From Drechslerella dactyloides (taxonomy: Eukaryota > Ascomycota > Orbiliomycetes > Orbiliales > Orbiliaceae), in NCBI GenBank assembly GCA_020064725.1, contig JAGTWJ010000007.1, positions 1,550,001 to 1,614,000 of the forward strand: a stretch of DNA of 64,000 nt, given 5' to 3'. A program made the translations under genes and the position numbers. The notes under the pieces were generated by a model that was not told the origin of the DNA, did not search any database, and saw only the letters and a program-made list of their open reading frames with translations. Each line of letters opens with the position of its first letter. Within the stretch, counting starts at the first letter, position 1. Below are positions 1 through 11,397 of this stretch, one piece after another.

Positions 1-1810
1 AGCGGAGATATCAAAGAGTGCATTACACACCTGATATCCCAGAGCTTCATCGTCTGGTCTTTCGCATTGCTCAATATGTATCTGCCGTCGCCTTTGGAGT
101 CAATGTACGTCAGGCCCTCCATGTGGCCGAGGAATGCGCCCGCTTCACGGCCATCCGCCATGCTCCTCCTGTCCCAGATCTTGATGGTAGTGTCATCTGA
201 ACCCGAGAAGATGATGTGAGGGGAGTTCTTGTCACCATAGCAAACGGCATTGACGTCGTTGGTGTGTCCGGTCAGCTTGAGAGTAGGCTGCCGCGTCTCG
301 ATGTCGTAAGCGTAGATCGAGTCGTCTTTTGCTCCGGCGATAAGTTCTCTGCCGTCGCCGGAGAAGCGTATCGACCAAATCTGTGGAATGTAGTTAGCTG
401 CATACACTTATATAAATCCTTCTTGAATGGAAATGAGAGATGTGACATCATACCGGCGTGCCAATCGGCATGCGCGTATTCCAGGCTCCGGAACTAAAAT
501 CGAGCGGGATAGCGTCGCCGTCGTTTGGACCGGATGTCCTCGTCAGGTAGACGGTCGAGTTCAGACTGCTGTAGGCAAGATGCCTGTTATCGGGACTCAG
601 CGCGGCATCTGTGATGGTCCAGTACCCGCCAGGATAGTCCGCGCTCTTGGTGAACTTCCAGTTCCACGGGTCACTGGTATTATACAAACGGACGCGCATG
701 TCCTGGGAACAAGAGACGAAGAACTCGCCATCGTCTGAGAACTGACCCGAGTAGCATCTGCTATCGTAGTGGATGACTTGCTCTGTGCTCGTCGGGATCA
801 TAGACTGCACCATGAGAGTGTTCAGCCTCTTGGCCGGCTCACCGTCGTAGATGCCCATCTCTCTGAGCAGCAAGCGCTTCGACAGCGACATACGCGGGCG
901 TCTACATCTGTCTTCCTCGGCTTCCGTCTGCTCTCTCGTCAGCGGCCGCTGGGGCGGCAGTTCATCGGCTAGGTCTTCAGGTGGATCGGGATCCATCAGC
1001 GGCTCTGGTGGCTCGAGGCCCCGTCTTCGCCTTCGTGTCACGAGTTCAGGGAATTCATGCTGTTGCGATCACAGAACATTCTGATTAAATTCCATTTAAA
1101 TCCAGAATAAGGGCCGGTTTTTTCAAGGCCGCAGTCAACATTACGTACATGTCCAAAATCACCAGATGCCATCAGCTCCCGCCCCTTCTCACTCGGCACT
1201 GGATCTAGATTGTGCAGTCCCCTCCGCACCTTCATCCTTTTCTTCCTGCGGGCAGGGCCAATCGAGAACACAGCGGTGAAGAAATTCCCGTCAACAGCTC
1301 TTACAATGTGCTGCTGTTGCAGCCGGGGTCTTCCCCCTGCACTACTGCTTCCTCCTCCTCCTCCATCTTCCTCTTCTGAGCTTCCTGAATCCTCTTGAGG
1401 AGGGAAGGAGGCGGGACCGGCGGGTCAGCACGCTTTCGACACTCAATAGGCCTCCTGGGGGCGATTCCTCTGTTAGTATATGGGTTGAATTGGAATCTAC
1501 CTTGGGCATCCCGGTTGTGGTTTATTGGGAAGCGATCCTGGCGTCGCTGCTCTCGCTCCGCCATCTCCACGGCGTACCTTCGCTCCCGGTTGAGTTGTTC
1601 CTGCTGAGTTAGCGGCTTGTCGTAGAATTCGAAGAAGTCGTCTAATTCGTCCTCGTCCTCGGGTGGGAATACGGTGTCTCTATGGAAGAGGAGTGGTGGC
1701 GCCTCGACTAGCTCCGTTCTGTTTGTTCCCGGGGTTCTCTTCAGGAACAGCACTTTGGACGAGTTTGGGTGGTAGTAGTGGTCTTTATCAACCTCGCCTG
1801 TGCACGGCAT
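1..1810 (-). CDS. LEC14B/DCAF11-like WD40-repeat protein (partial, C-terminus beyond window)
   Basis: Exons on the minus strand: 1305-1810, 1149-1245, 454-1059, 31-380; the last donor (GTGTGT, positions 30-25) leads out of the window, so the C-terminus is missing. Reading phases join cleanly (2, 0, 0, 2). The N-terminus is charged and low complexity. The next exons carry a conserved segment PSEKGRELMASGDFGH, then HYDSRCYSGQFSDDGEFF, WTITDAALSPDNRHLAYSS, and in the last visible exon GSDDTTIKIWDRR, GHMEGLTYIDSKGDGRY and KDQTMKLWDIR. These are typical of fungal relatives of plant LEC14B and human DCAF11 (WDR23), which act as substrate receptors of CUL4-DDB1 ubiquitin ligases; that role here is inferred from the family. 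The intron at 381-453 has a CTAAC branch point. The ATG at 1810 is the first in the long open first exon. Joining of the first exon rests on splice signals and phase alone. Confidence 0.72.
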
Positions 1811-2079
1811 GGTGGCGCGATTTTATAAGAGTGAGATGGAGGTATTTATATTACTAAGAGCGACGGCAACAGCTGTTAGCGTATAAAGACCGCTATCTCC
1901 GCAGCCTTTGACTATGGGCACACACAACACTATCCGCACGAATATAATATCATACACTATTATATACTATTCTATGCCTACGATGTTCGTTCTTACGATG
2001 CACGCACGAGTTGACTTACATTGATTTGGGGAATGGCTGATACCTGGGCGAGCTGCTCTCAACTCAAGATGTTTTTGCC

Positions 2080-2180
2080 GCAATGGAGGATGTTTTCGAT
2101 GCGATAGAGGATAGTCTGAGGTAATGGAGGATGTTCTGAGGTAGTGGAGGATGTTCTGAAGCGATGGAGGATGCTGTGGT
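2080..2180. repeat. 20-bp minisatellite, about 5 copies
   Basis: Imperfect tandem copies of a 20-bp unit close to GTAATGGAGGATGTTCTGAG start at 2080, 2101, 2121, 2141 and 2161. The copies differ at a few positions, for example ATAGAGGATAG in the second. It lies about 270-370 bp upstream of the start codon of the minus-strand WD40 gene. Confidence 0.85.
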
Positions 2181-5100
2181 TTCATGGACGAATATCGTGA
2201 GATAACTCGAGAATTAAATACTTCGTCCGCCTCATAGTATCCCTCAATCTCTCCCAGCCAGCCCTCAATATTCCAAAGCTCGATCACCCAGCAGCCACCC
2301 ACCTACCAAGCTGCTGCCTTCTCGCCTGCCTTGAGATTGCTTAAACTGCGGTTTCCATGCGACTGTGGCTCCGTAGCACATTGAATCCATTCACGTACTC
2401 TCGGGCCATTCACGACCCCTCGTACGTCCTGCATCCTGCCGCCCTCCTGCTCTGTCATCTGATCGTTGCTCAAGCCGTCCCAACTTTCCATGGGGGAACA
2501 TGCAGCTGAACGGACCCCAGGTAATGCATCCGGTTGGGAGCATGCATACAACGTAAGCATACTTCCGGGTACCCATCGACATGTCCACGAAAGCCTTCAC
2601 CGGAACGAGACCGTTAACGCCCCAATCTGACGATAACTTTGATAAAAAGTCATGACGCACAAGACTTATTTGCAATTCGCTCGAGCTCTGGTTTTTCCAT
2701 TCACACAACGTACATGCACATATGCATGCGCTAGCGCTACAACTTGCATGCCATTTTGCAGCATCGAGCTTGGATTCGGACTCGATGCCCCAGACCAGGC
2801 TCGATGAGCAGCTGCCATTCATAGCCATTCTGTGAAACCTTGGTCCTGCTGGCATGCTGCTTCCCCCGCTCGATCCAGACGACAATTGCAAAATGGCCTC
2901 TGGATCGAGGCGGCCGACAGCCCTGTCTCCGCGGCTGTCCGTTTTGGCCTTGATTGCTTTATTTTCGTGAGCGAGGATGTCCGGCCGGGTTTTTCGACAA
3001 TTGCATCGGAGATCGATCGATCCGTTCAGCGGTTTCTATCACATTTTCCAAACAGCCGTTGGATGCCAGAGGCGCCGATTGGTCTGATGATTCTCAGCTC
3101 AGCTCAGGATATCTCACATTTTAACGAAACCCGCTGGACGGGCTCCGTCGGGTCGCCACCAGCTGGGCCGCTGGGTCGCACCGAGCGTACATGTACGTAA
3201 GTGAGGTTTTTTTCCCTGTCATGAATTCCCTGCCGAACGGGCGGTAATTGATGCTCGCTCCTAAAATTCTAAATGTTGGATCCAACATCTACACGTAGCA
3301 TCTTTTGCTACATGTTGGTGGTGGGCTGAACCGTTCGCGTTCGAACAGACACGATTGCTGACAATCGAACGAGCGGATCTAACGCCATATAGACGTATCT
3401 TGGACTCAAGCTTCCCGATAGCAAACTCGAAGCATGAAGTCTCGTGCAGTGCGCATACCAACATGTTGGTCTCGGGATACGAGGAGCGAATGAAAGGCAG
3501 CTCCCGTATCCCGGCGCCCAGTATGTGACATGAAGTTTGCAACTTTTAACACAGTTAAGTGATGATTTTCCGGCGAGCCAACTTGAGACCTTGAGAGTTA
3601 CGTTTCCCCAACCTCTAGCCGTCTCTCGAAATGCGAATGTTCGACTGACGAGATGTCATGTTCGCAAGGATATCAGGTTTTTCGAATCGATTTCATCAAC
3701 CGGCCAGGCTGTTATTTTTCCCTTCCCGTCTCGTCACAGCTCGAGCTCGTCTCGACTTCTCGCCTTGCCGCCCTCGCGTACGGTGGATACGTGCATGCAC
3801 GGCTCGGAAATACACTCTGGAGGGTTCGAACGCCGTCAGCGATATCTTCGTGCATAACAATCGTATGCAGCATCTATTCTGAACAAAAATGATGGCATGG
3901 CAAGGATCCCAGGTCTCTGCCGTGTTGGAATTCGAATGAATGGAGTTTCGTTACACAGCGTCGTGAACAGCAAACAGCAGGCCAGCGCTCCCCAGATGTC
4001 TCAGTCTCATTTTCGCTCCTCCTCGCTCGACAGCGCAGCTCTCGGATGACTGCACCGGCACCTCACTCGTGCGATACAACAGTAGGACCAGCCGCCCTCG
4101 ATGGACTTTGTGGTTTGCATTTGCGTCCAGCAGTCAGGGTCGGTGCTGGTGCTGCAGTTGGCACGAAAATTAATGGTGAGCTCAGCTCAGTTGATCACGC
4201 TGAATTAATTCCATTCATGCAGTGTAATTTGACGTTTAGGGTATTTTATTCGGAATACACAGGCACCATGTCACATGTCGTACGCGTACGTTTCGTCCCC
4301 GGTCCATCGACATGGCGCATATCGGACACAGAGTGTCGCTACGATATCGGACGGTCGCAGGGTTGATCACAAGGCCACATACCTACAGCCGTCGTACGGG
4401 CTTTACGGTTGAGAACAATTTGTGATATCCAGACATCCAAGACAACGTGCATGGGGCTGGCTACACGAAAGTAAGTGACTTGACTTGACTTCTATTCATG
4501 ATGATTCCTATTCATGCAATGCACCGTCCGATGGCACAGCGTCTGATGCAGCGCTGATAAATCATGAATTGGAGCATTCTAGATCTGGATCGTGACGCAG
4601 ACGATGGATAATGGCAACCCAACCGACAGATACGAAGTACAGCCGCTGGAGCCTTTTCTTTTCCCTAGCTCCTCCGCTCTCGTTTCCTTCCTTCTGATCT
4701 TGGACCGAACGAGCGAGCGAACGAGCGGATCGCTACCGCGGCGGAGCCAGTCGGCTTGAGAACTCTTATCCCCTAGCGTCGGTTAGACTTGTCCAACTGG
4801 ACCGGAGATGCGAGCGGTGCCCAGGAGGCTCCCACGCTCCCTTGACTGGTTCGCGTCATCTTGCGGTCTCTGTCTCGATGCCCTGCGACGGCTTATGAAT
4901 GGCACAGGACTTTGCTCAATATCGACGCAAATAATGCCTGAGCCGGCCATCCGGGTTGGAATGAATGGCCTTCGAAACAGCAGAGTGGGCCGGCCACAGC
5001 TGCACAGTGCACTGTTGCATGCACAACCGCAGACTTTACATGTACGCTCCACGCACTGCAGCGCAGACGCCGTTACGTTCGCAGCGCATTGGCAGCTCAG

Positions 5101-5880
5101 TCGAGCGTCGTCCGAAGACCGACCGTCCTTCGACTGGCCAGCTGGGGGGCGAACGAACATCTATCCCTCTCTCTTCTCTCTTTTCTCCAAATTGTCGGCT
5201 GGTGGTCAGACAAGGATGCGTCCCACCAACAGCCGACCGGTCCCACACCCACACCGCCAGAGCTAGCCAGATTGGCAAAGGTGACAATGGCCTGAGTTCC
5301 GAGACCCCGTTTAGTGCTCGCAGGGAGTGAGACGCGCTCGATGCGGAAGCAAAGATGTGAATCGCAGCGGTTGGGCAGCGACGGTTTTAGTGAGAAAAAA
5401 AAAACTAAAAAAACTAAAAATTATTATTATCGAGGGCGCGAGCGGGAGACATGGCGGCCAGCAGTGCGTGGCAGCCATCCCGTGCACGGGCATATCTACC
5501 GACTCGGGACGGATGTGCTACGGCGTCGTTTCATAACCATCGGAAGGGAGCGAGCATATCGCGATGAGATGAGGGCTAGGAGAGCTACCTCTACATGCAC
5601 ATATCCAACATCTTCATCCGGAGCTCGAAAGCGTCTCCGAAACCACGCACAGGCCAGCCATGGCTGTGCACGAGAGCTGGCCGCTGTCTCTCAGATCTCC
5701 ACGCAGCTGCCGCGTGGGTTTTCCGTCCAATTAGAAGACCATACGGTGTCTGTATTAAACCTTGACCGCCATCTCGGAAAATGGCACCCTGGAGCCCCCA
5801 AGCCGTTTTGGATATTGTAATTCATTTTTCTTTGCTACCGGTCGAAGCCTTTTCGTAGGTCCGGGCCGAGCAGTACTTAG

Positions 5881-5888
5881 TATATAAA
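5881..5888 (+). promoter_or_regulatory. TATA box of the peroxiredoxin gene
   Basis: TATATAAA lies about 360 bp upstream of the ATG at 6247. With transcription starting some 30 bp downstream, the leader would be about 330 nt and would contain the leader intron at 6006-6145. The assignment rests on consensus and spacing only. Confidence 0.5.
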
Positions 5889-6005
5889 TCACTCTGCACG
5901 GGCTAAGAACAAGAGCGGTCTGCAAATTAACCTGCATAGACCCTTTACCGTCTGCTTCCGAAGCTCTGCAGTGCGCATCAGCAGCAGCGGCTCTACAATC
6001 TTCAC

Positions 6006-6145
6006 GTAAGTTCTCCAGCTGCCCCTCCATCATCGCATCAGATGAGCGGGTTTCGCAATTACTACTACTAGTACTCGCCACCGCGGATAAAATAAAACTG
6101 AGTTCGTCGATGCTAACTTTATCCCCTACTTGAATTTTACCGCAG
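6006..6145 (+). other. candidate 5'-leader intron of the peroxiredoxin gene
   Basis: It starts with the strong donor GTAAGT, has a perfect CTAAC branch point at 6112-6116, a pyrimidine-rich stretch, and ends in CGCAG. These are the usual signals of ascomycete introns. It lies between the TATA box (5881) and the ATG (6247). No coding frame runs into it, so it would be an untranslated-leader intron. Confidence 0.6.
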
Positions 6146-6246
6146 ACACCAACACAATTCGCGCCCATCGGTCATCATTTCTTCCATCGACGCAGGCTAC
6201 CGTTATTACTTCCACGATCACATATCCTTTTACCCGAATTTCAAAA

Positions 6247-7172
6247 ATGACCGCTCGCGTCCAGCAACCTGCTCCCGTCTTCAAGGGACCGGCCGTCGTT
6301 GACGGTGCCATCACAGGTTAGTTTGTGCTTTTCGATTTCTGCATTCCATCGCACCGCACCAGCTGGTTGGCCCGCTGGCGCCGCTTGGCTTGTTCCTGCA
6401 TTGTTCCTGCCGCCGCCAATCTTGCCACGAGGGAATGGCAGGTGTGCAACACGCTTGCGCAATGCAGCAGAGAATCGGCTTGTGCGATATGAAGTGGTGA
6501 AATGATGCTGATGAGATATAGATATCGAACTTGATAACTACAAGGGAAGATGGCTCATCCTGGGCTTCATTCCCATGGCTTGGACCTTCGTCTGGTGAGT
6601 ACTTGAGCTCAACATTCATTTGAGGGAAGAAGAGATGGACGAGTGCTGACTTTACGATTTCACAGCCCAACTGAGGTCGTCGCCTTCTCAGATGCGACTC
6701 ACCAGTTCACTGAGCGCAATGCCTCCATCATCTTTGCTTCCGTCGACTCCGAATACAGGTCCGAATTCCATCTATTCCCACGACAACTTTGACTGAGACT
6801 GACGTTGTGGAATTTAGTCTCCTCGCCTGGGCCAATACAGCCCGCAAGGACGGCGGCCTCGGCGGCTGCAGATTCCCGCTCCTCTCGGACAAGAGCCACA
6901 AGATCTCAAAAGCCTACGGCGTCCTGCTGGAGGAAGAAGGCATCGCGCTCCGCGGCCTCTTCATCATCGATCCGCGGGGCGTCGTCCGGCAGATCACGAT
7001 CAATGACCTCCCCGTTGGCCGCAGCGTCGACGAGGTGCTCCGGCTGATCGATGCGTTCACGTTCACGGAAAAGTACGGTGAGGTTTGTCCTGCGAATTGG
7101 ACGAAGGGGCAGCCTACGATTCAGACGGAGAACTCGAAGAGCTACTTTAGCCAGGTTTACGGCGGGCATTAA
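6247..7172 (+). CDS. typical 2-Cys peroxiredoxin (thioredoxin peroxidase)
   Basis: Exons 6247-6316, 6522-6594, 6666-6758 and 6818-7172 give 196 residues, the usual length for Tsa1/PRDX1-type enzymes. The enzyme reduces hydrogen peroxide and organic peroxides using thioredoxin. Visible signatures are the active-site PxxxTxxC (P41, T45, peroxidatic C48 in FVCPTE), the conserved Arg in ALRGLFIID, and the resolving C169 in EVCPANW. Both elements tied to overoxidation sensitivity in eukaryotic enzymes are present: GGLG (within DGGLGGCRFPLL) and a C-terminal YF (YFSQVYG). The segment before the active site (GFIPMAWTFVCPTE) has Ile-Pro-Met-Ala where most homologues have a Phe/Tyr-Pro-Leu-Asp type sequence. 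The third intron has a weak GTCCGA donor, but phase and homology support it. It is probably cytosolic, as no targeting peptide is seen. Confidence 0.96.
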
Positions 7173-7361
7173 ACTGCTACTACGTCCTGCTCTGATGCTC
7201 GATGACGCTTGATTGACTTGAGCCATCGCTAGTCTTCTCTCCTCTCCTTCATACTATTCTCCGTTGAGGTTTTTTTTTTATATCCTATTTTTCTTTGTTG
7301 TGCTTTCCGTTACGATTACGCTCGGGTTTTCTTTATTCTTCTTCTTCCGCTGTCGTATACT

Positions 7362-7367
7362 AATAAA
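7362..7367 (+). terminator. AATAAA-like poly(A) signal after the peroxiredoxin gene
   Basis: AATAAA lies about 190 bp downstream of the peroxiredoxin stop codon, after a T-rich stretch (7261-7350). This is a plausible position for 3'-end formation; it is called on consensus only. Confidence 0.4.
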
Positions 7368-7912
7368 TTCCGGAGTCGGCGACATGACAACCTTTATCAT
7401 TAATGCGAAAATCAACAATCTCCTTGACTGAAAGAAAATACTACTATTATTTGTTGTCAGATACCCGAATACTCCATAAAGCTATAGACTACGGGGGCGG
7501 TGTTTTAATGTTATTATCCTTCGAATGTTCGCTTTCCCTCGACGTTCGTTTGAATGTTCCCTTTTGCTTGATTTGTATTCGCATTCGTTCGTGTTTTGCT
7601 TGCTATGCTGTCTTTGAGGTTCTGATTTACGAGACAACTTCTCTCTTGCCCTCTATCCTATCCTTTGCGATGGCCAATCCTGACTCGTCCATCTATCCTT
7701 CCGCTCTGTCTTTGTGTACCTATATATATCCTTCCATTAAAGTCCGTCCATCTATCCTTCCACTAAATTTTGTGGGTCTATCCTTCCGGAATCCTGTTGG
7801 TCTATCCTTCAACCCGTTTGGTTATGTCTGTCTATTCTGGGTCTTTTTGTTCCTGCCTCTGCTGCTAGTGCCTGCTATCCTTCTGATATTCTTCACTTAT
7901 ATTATATATATT

Positions 7913-7938
7913 AGTCTCGGAAGCTGCACTCCGAGACT
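7913..7938. repeat. perfect 9-bp inverted repeat (hairpin)
   Basis: AGTCTCGGA and TCCGAGACT flank an 8-nt loop (AGCTGCAC). It lies in the 3' spacer between two convergent genes. It contains one instance of the dispersed motif CGAGACTA/TAGTCTCG noted elsewhere in the window. Confidence 0.7.
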
Positions 7939-8718
7939 GATTATATATATCCTTATCCTTGTTGGAGGGTTGGAGGGGTGGAGGTTGTCTCGTGGGCTAG
8001 ACTGTCAGTTCTGCGTCGTAGGATGGCTGTCTGGTTTGCGAGATGGGAAATCTTGGATTGGAGGATAATATTGGAGGATCGATGCTTCTGGAAGGCATGT
8101 GGGTATCATTTTTGTCAATTATCCTTCTATAGATAGATAGAAATCGATTTCGTATCCTTTGCAAAGCAATATAGATCTCATATAAAAATATCACATATCA
8201 CGCGTGAATACACGTAGTAGTCGGCGCAGACAAGTCCGGCCTCGAGATTATACCCGTAGCATTTAAAGTATAATATAATATATGCATGTCAACGGCGCGA
8301 TCCCCGCTATCTACTGTACATACAAGAACCCTTCGACCGCCAACCGAACACCGGAGATTAGAATGCCAGCAGTAGTAGGAATAAGTTTAGTATTTACTTT
8401 TCATCGAACGTGGACCAGTATAAAGTATAATATATCGATTATAGATTTAAACGCCGGTCACCCACAAACGCAGTAGGCCGAGCACATACGCTTCGGTTCT
8501 GGATCGCGAGACCGGCGGGTTGAATTTCGCCCTGTGCATCACTTTTCATCGTCGAAGTCGGTGCGTCTTCCTGTCTGTTTGTTGGAGAAGACGACCTGTT
8601 CGCTGGACCTCTTTTAAGGTGAGAGGTGTATTAAATCGTTTTCAAGACGCATGTGTATCGAGCAGACGCAGCGCATCGGCATGTTCCGCATCGGCATTTT
8701 CCGCGGCATGTTCCGCGT

Positions 8719-9147
8719 CTACGCTGCGCCCACCAGGATGTTGTTGATAGGGATGTGGACTGCGGCGCAACACAAGGTAACGTTAGAAAATCGCAAATGT
8801 TAGAGACCGCGTCTCAGGATGGCGGGAGCGGATCTGTTTCGTGAGGCAGGATGTCGCGATGATGACGAGGGGGGAGGGGGTTGTGGGCACGTGGGGTGCG
8901 TGTGTGTGACGTACTCAGCTTGACGACAAAGCCAATGGCGCCCATGCAGATGAAGCCGATGGCGACGGCCTGCGAGATCTTGAGGAATTCTTTCCTGTCG
9001 GCTGTATTGCGACGGTGTGCGTTAGATATGACTTTCTGTGGGGACTGGGATTGGGAACCGACGTTTTGTGCACCGGTTGATGAACTGGGTGCCGTCCCTG
9101 AGAAAGTCCTTTGGGATCTCCGCGATCTGGGTGATTTGGTCGGACAT
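8719..9147 (-). CDS. SSS1: Sec61 gamma subunit (SSS1/SecE homologue)
   Basis: Exons 9063-9147, 8915-9001 and 8719-8759 encode exactly 70 residues, the usual length for this family. It is the small tail-anchored subunit of the heterotrimeric Sec61 translocon in the ER membrane, essential for clamping the channel. The protein begins MSDQITQIAEIPKDF, continues DGTQFINRCTKPDRKEFLKI (conserved amphipathic helix with the N-R-C-T-K-P-D/R-K-E-F core), has one membrane segment (AVAIGFICMGAIGFVVKL) and ends HIPINNILVGAA. The splice junctions fall inside KP and LI, and each restores the family consensus exactly, so the model is secure. The first intron starts with GTCGGT, a less common donor. The gene is divergent from the CPSF6-like gene at 11398. 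Confidence 0.97.
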
Positions 9148-11397
9148 TGTGCGTGTCGACAGGAGCTGCTCGTTCGAACGGAGGGGAGGGATTGTTGGGT
9201 GGCGAAGGAGAGGAGGAGAGGAGAAGACGGATTGGAGAGAAGCGCCGGGGCTGCGAGATTGCTTCCAGACGGGACGGAGGCTGGATGCGGGAGAGATGGA
9301 TCGAGGGACGGCGCTGATGGACGGGAGGGCGGAAGGAAGGGAGTGGTGATAGCAACTGTTGCAACTGGTTTAGGTGGTCTTTCGGCCTGAAGGGGCAGCC
9401 AGCGGGCGGCGAGGGGGACAGCATCTGCGCGGCGCGGACTGCCAGCTGCGCTCTTTTTGTCTCGCGTCTGATTGGCTGAGACCCCCTGCCTTCACACAAG
9501 CCTGCCAACTGGGAGGGGACAAGGGAGGGAGGAAAGTTTAAAGGCCCGCCCGCCACAGTGGAATTATTTTCCTAGTCCGCACGTCGGTATATTTCGCTAT
9601 ATTGCTCGCTCCCGCCTGCCGCTGCGATCACCCGCAACCAACAGCCCGGCGACGATTCTTCTTCACGCTCGTCACCGTCAGTGCGCCCTTCCATTCAAAC
9701 TCCATCCCAGCATTCCCCAGTCTTCCCCCGTCACCACCACCACGACCGCCAACATCGCGGTCTCTCCCTCCCTCCCTCCCTCCCTCCCTGCCATCTCCAT
9801 CGCCTCCACCTGTCTTCTGTCCTTTTCTGGTCTCTCCCTCTTAACGCCTTTCTCCGTTGCTCCTGGTTTCCTGCTTTTCTCGATCTCGCTAGACCTCAGC
9901 CGGCACCCGCTCGAGGCCCCAGCTCGAGATCTACCGGCTGGTACTTCCGCTGCAAAAGGTTGGCTGCCAACTTTCGATGCCATCCCTCCCTTCCTTCAAC
10001 CCCGTCCATCAAACCCATCCATTCATCCACCCTTCCATCAATCGATCCATCCTCCTCCACCTCCATCTTCACCTCCTCCTCCACCTTCATAATATTCACC
10101 ATCACCACCACCCATTGACGCATCAACGTGCTGTCGTCCAGCTGCTGACCGACTGATAGTCCATCCTGGCTGGCCTTCTAGGACGCAACATAGCTCGCTT
10201 CTCTTCGCTTCCCGAGGTCTTTTTTCTGCCCTACTTATCGGTGCCTTTCTCTCATTTCATCACACCCTCCGCGTGCGGCCGGCCCAATTGATATCCACGA
10301 TACCACTGGCGATAGGAAGGCACAGCCGTCCTGCAGAAAAGTCGCGCCCTCGTAATCAATCCTGTCGATTCCTCCCCTTACATCGTCATCCACTCTCCTC
10401 GAATCTCTCCATTCCCCCAGATTCGAGACCAAAGCTCTTCCCGCCCCCCGAAACCAAAAAATTCTCAGCTCTCCTTCTTCCATTGTCTCTTCTCCGTTCC
10501 CAAGGATTCCTTCCCGGGATCGATGCTACCTGTCTTGACTTGAAAAAAAAAAAAAAGCCGCTGCCGGAATACCACCCTGGGTATCACAAGAGATACACGT
10601 TCCGTTCCGTTCTGTACGACAGCTAGTGCTTTGCTGAACAGAAAAGAAGAAGAAGAAAAGAAGAAAAACAAAGACAGAACCTCTCTCACTTTGACCCGAG
10701 GAGGCATCACTGTCGAAACGTCGAAAGAAAAACCGCAGAAGGAGCCTGTTCCTTCCGTGTCCTTTACTTAACCGCTTTGCTTCCAAGAAAGATTCGCCGA
10801 AAGAGAGAATACTCTACCACCACAACGAGTCTTCCGAATGTACGTATACATTACCCGCCTGTAGTTGGCATCTTGTCGTCTCCGTCGCTTTCTTCTATCG
10901 TTTTGATCTTTCGCTGCAACAAAGGTTTCCTGGCCCACAATTTGTGGACGCGACAGCAGCAACTGCGTGAAGCTCACAAGGTGGCCAACGCTCGAACGCT
11001 CCTGTCCATCTCCTTCCCGCAATCGCATCCTCTCCTTCAGAACCCCTCCTCGTCCTACCTCCATCCATCACCATCATCATCGCGGCTTCGTCTCTTCTTT
11101 CCACTCCCTGTGATTTGCCTGCGGAAAGTTTGGCTGATCATGTATAACGTTCGCCCAGCAGAATCTTGTATAAGCTGCCCTTCGTGGAGCAGATCTCAAT
11201 ATCTCACGTATCAGGAGCTTGATATATCAAACCCTCCCGTGTTTGATTCCTCCTATTGTCATATAGAGGAACCACCAGAGGCAGAACCAGCCTGTTATAA
11301 AAGAATAATAGAAGAACCAAACCATCTCCCCAACATACCTTGAGCTCTTCGCGAACCAGCTCCCACAGGCAGGCATATATCAGGGCACCCTTTCAAG
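9148..11397. other. divergent promoter region with CT-rich tracts, 9148-11397
   Basis: A 2.25-kb spacer between the divergent Sec61 gamma (-) and CPSF6-like (+) genes. The plus strand is strongly pyrimidine-rich: a (TCCC)n run lies at about 9764-9789, with further CCT/CCA-rich stretches to 10110. Such CT tracts are common upstream of fungal transcription starts. Several open frames exist (for example 9681-10118 and 10777-11343), but all are low complexity. The right part is probably a long leader of the downstream gene. Confidence 0.5.

Larger units (their letters stand above)
1811..6246. other. gene-free spacer, 1811-6246
   Basis: About 4.4 kb between the WD40 gene and the peroxiredoxin gene. 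Open frames here are short, have no recognisable motif and overlap on both strands. It holds a 20-bp minisatellite at 2080-2180, an A-rich run near 5396-5425, and the peroxiredoxin promoter and leader intron at its right end (annotated separately). I see no RNA gene. Confidence 0.6.
7173..8718. other. gene-free spacer, 7173-8718
   Basis: This is the 3'-flanking sequence shared by the convergent peroxiredoxin (+) and Sec61 gamma (-) genes. It is T-rich, with irregular repeats of CTATCCTTC between about 7650 and 7880, and a 9-bp-stem hairpin at 7913-7938. The 221-codon open frame at 7403-8068 is a by-product of T-rich low-complexity sequence and has no family signature. Confidence 0.55.

Noticed and set aside
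7403..8068. 221-codon plus-strand open frame with hydrophobic stretches
   Set aside because: The composition follows T-rich low-complexity and CTATCCTTC repeats. No family motif, no splice context, and it lies in the 3' flank of the peroxiredoxin gene.
9472..10118. Overlapping plus-strand open frames of 145-206 codons
   Set aside because: They come from CT-rich promoter sequence (Pro/Ser/Leu-only products); several frames are open at once, as expected without stop codons in C-rich DNA.
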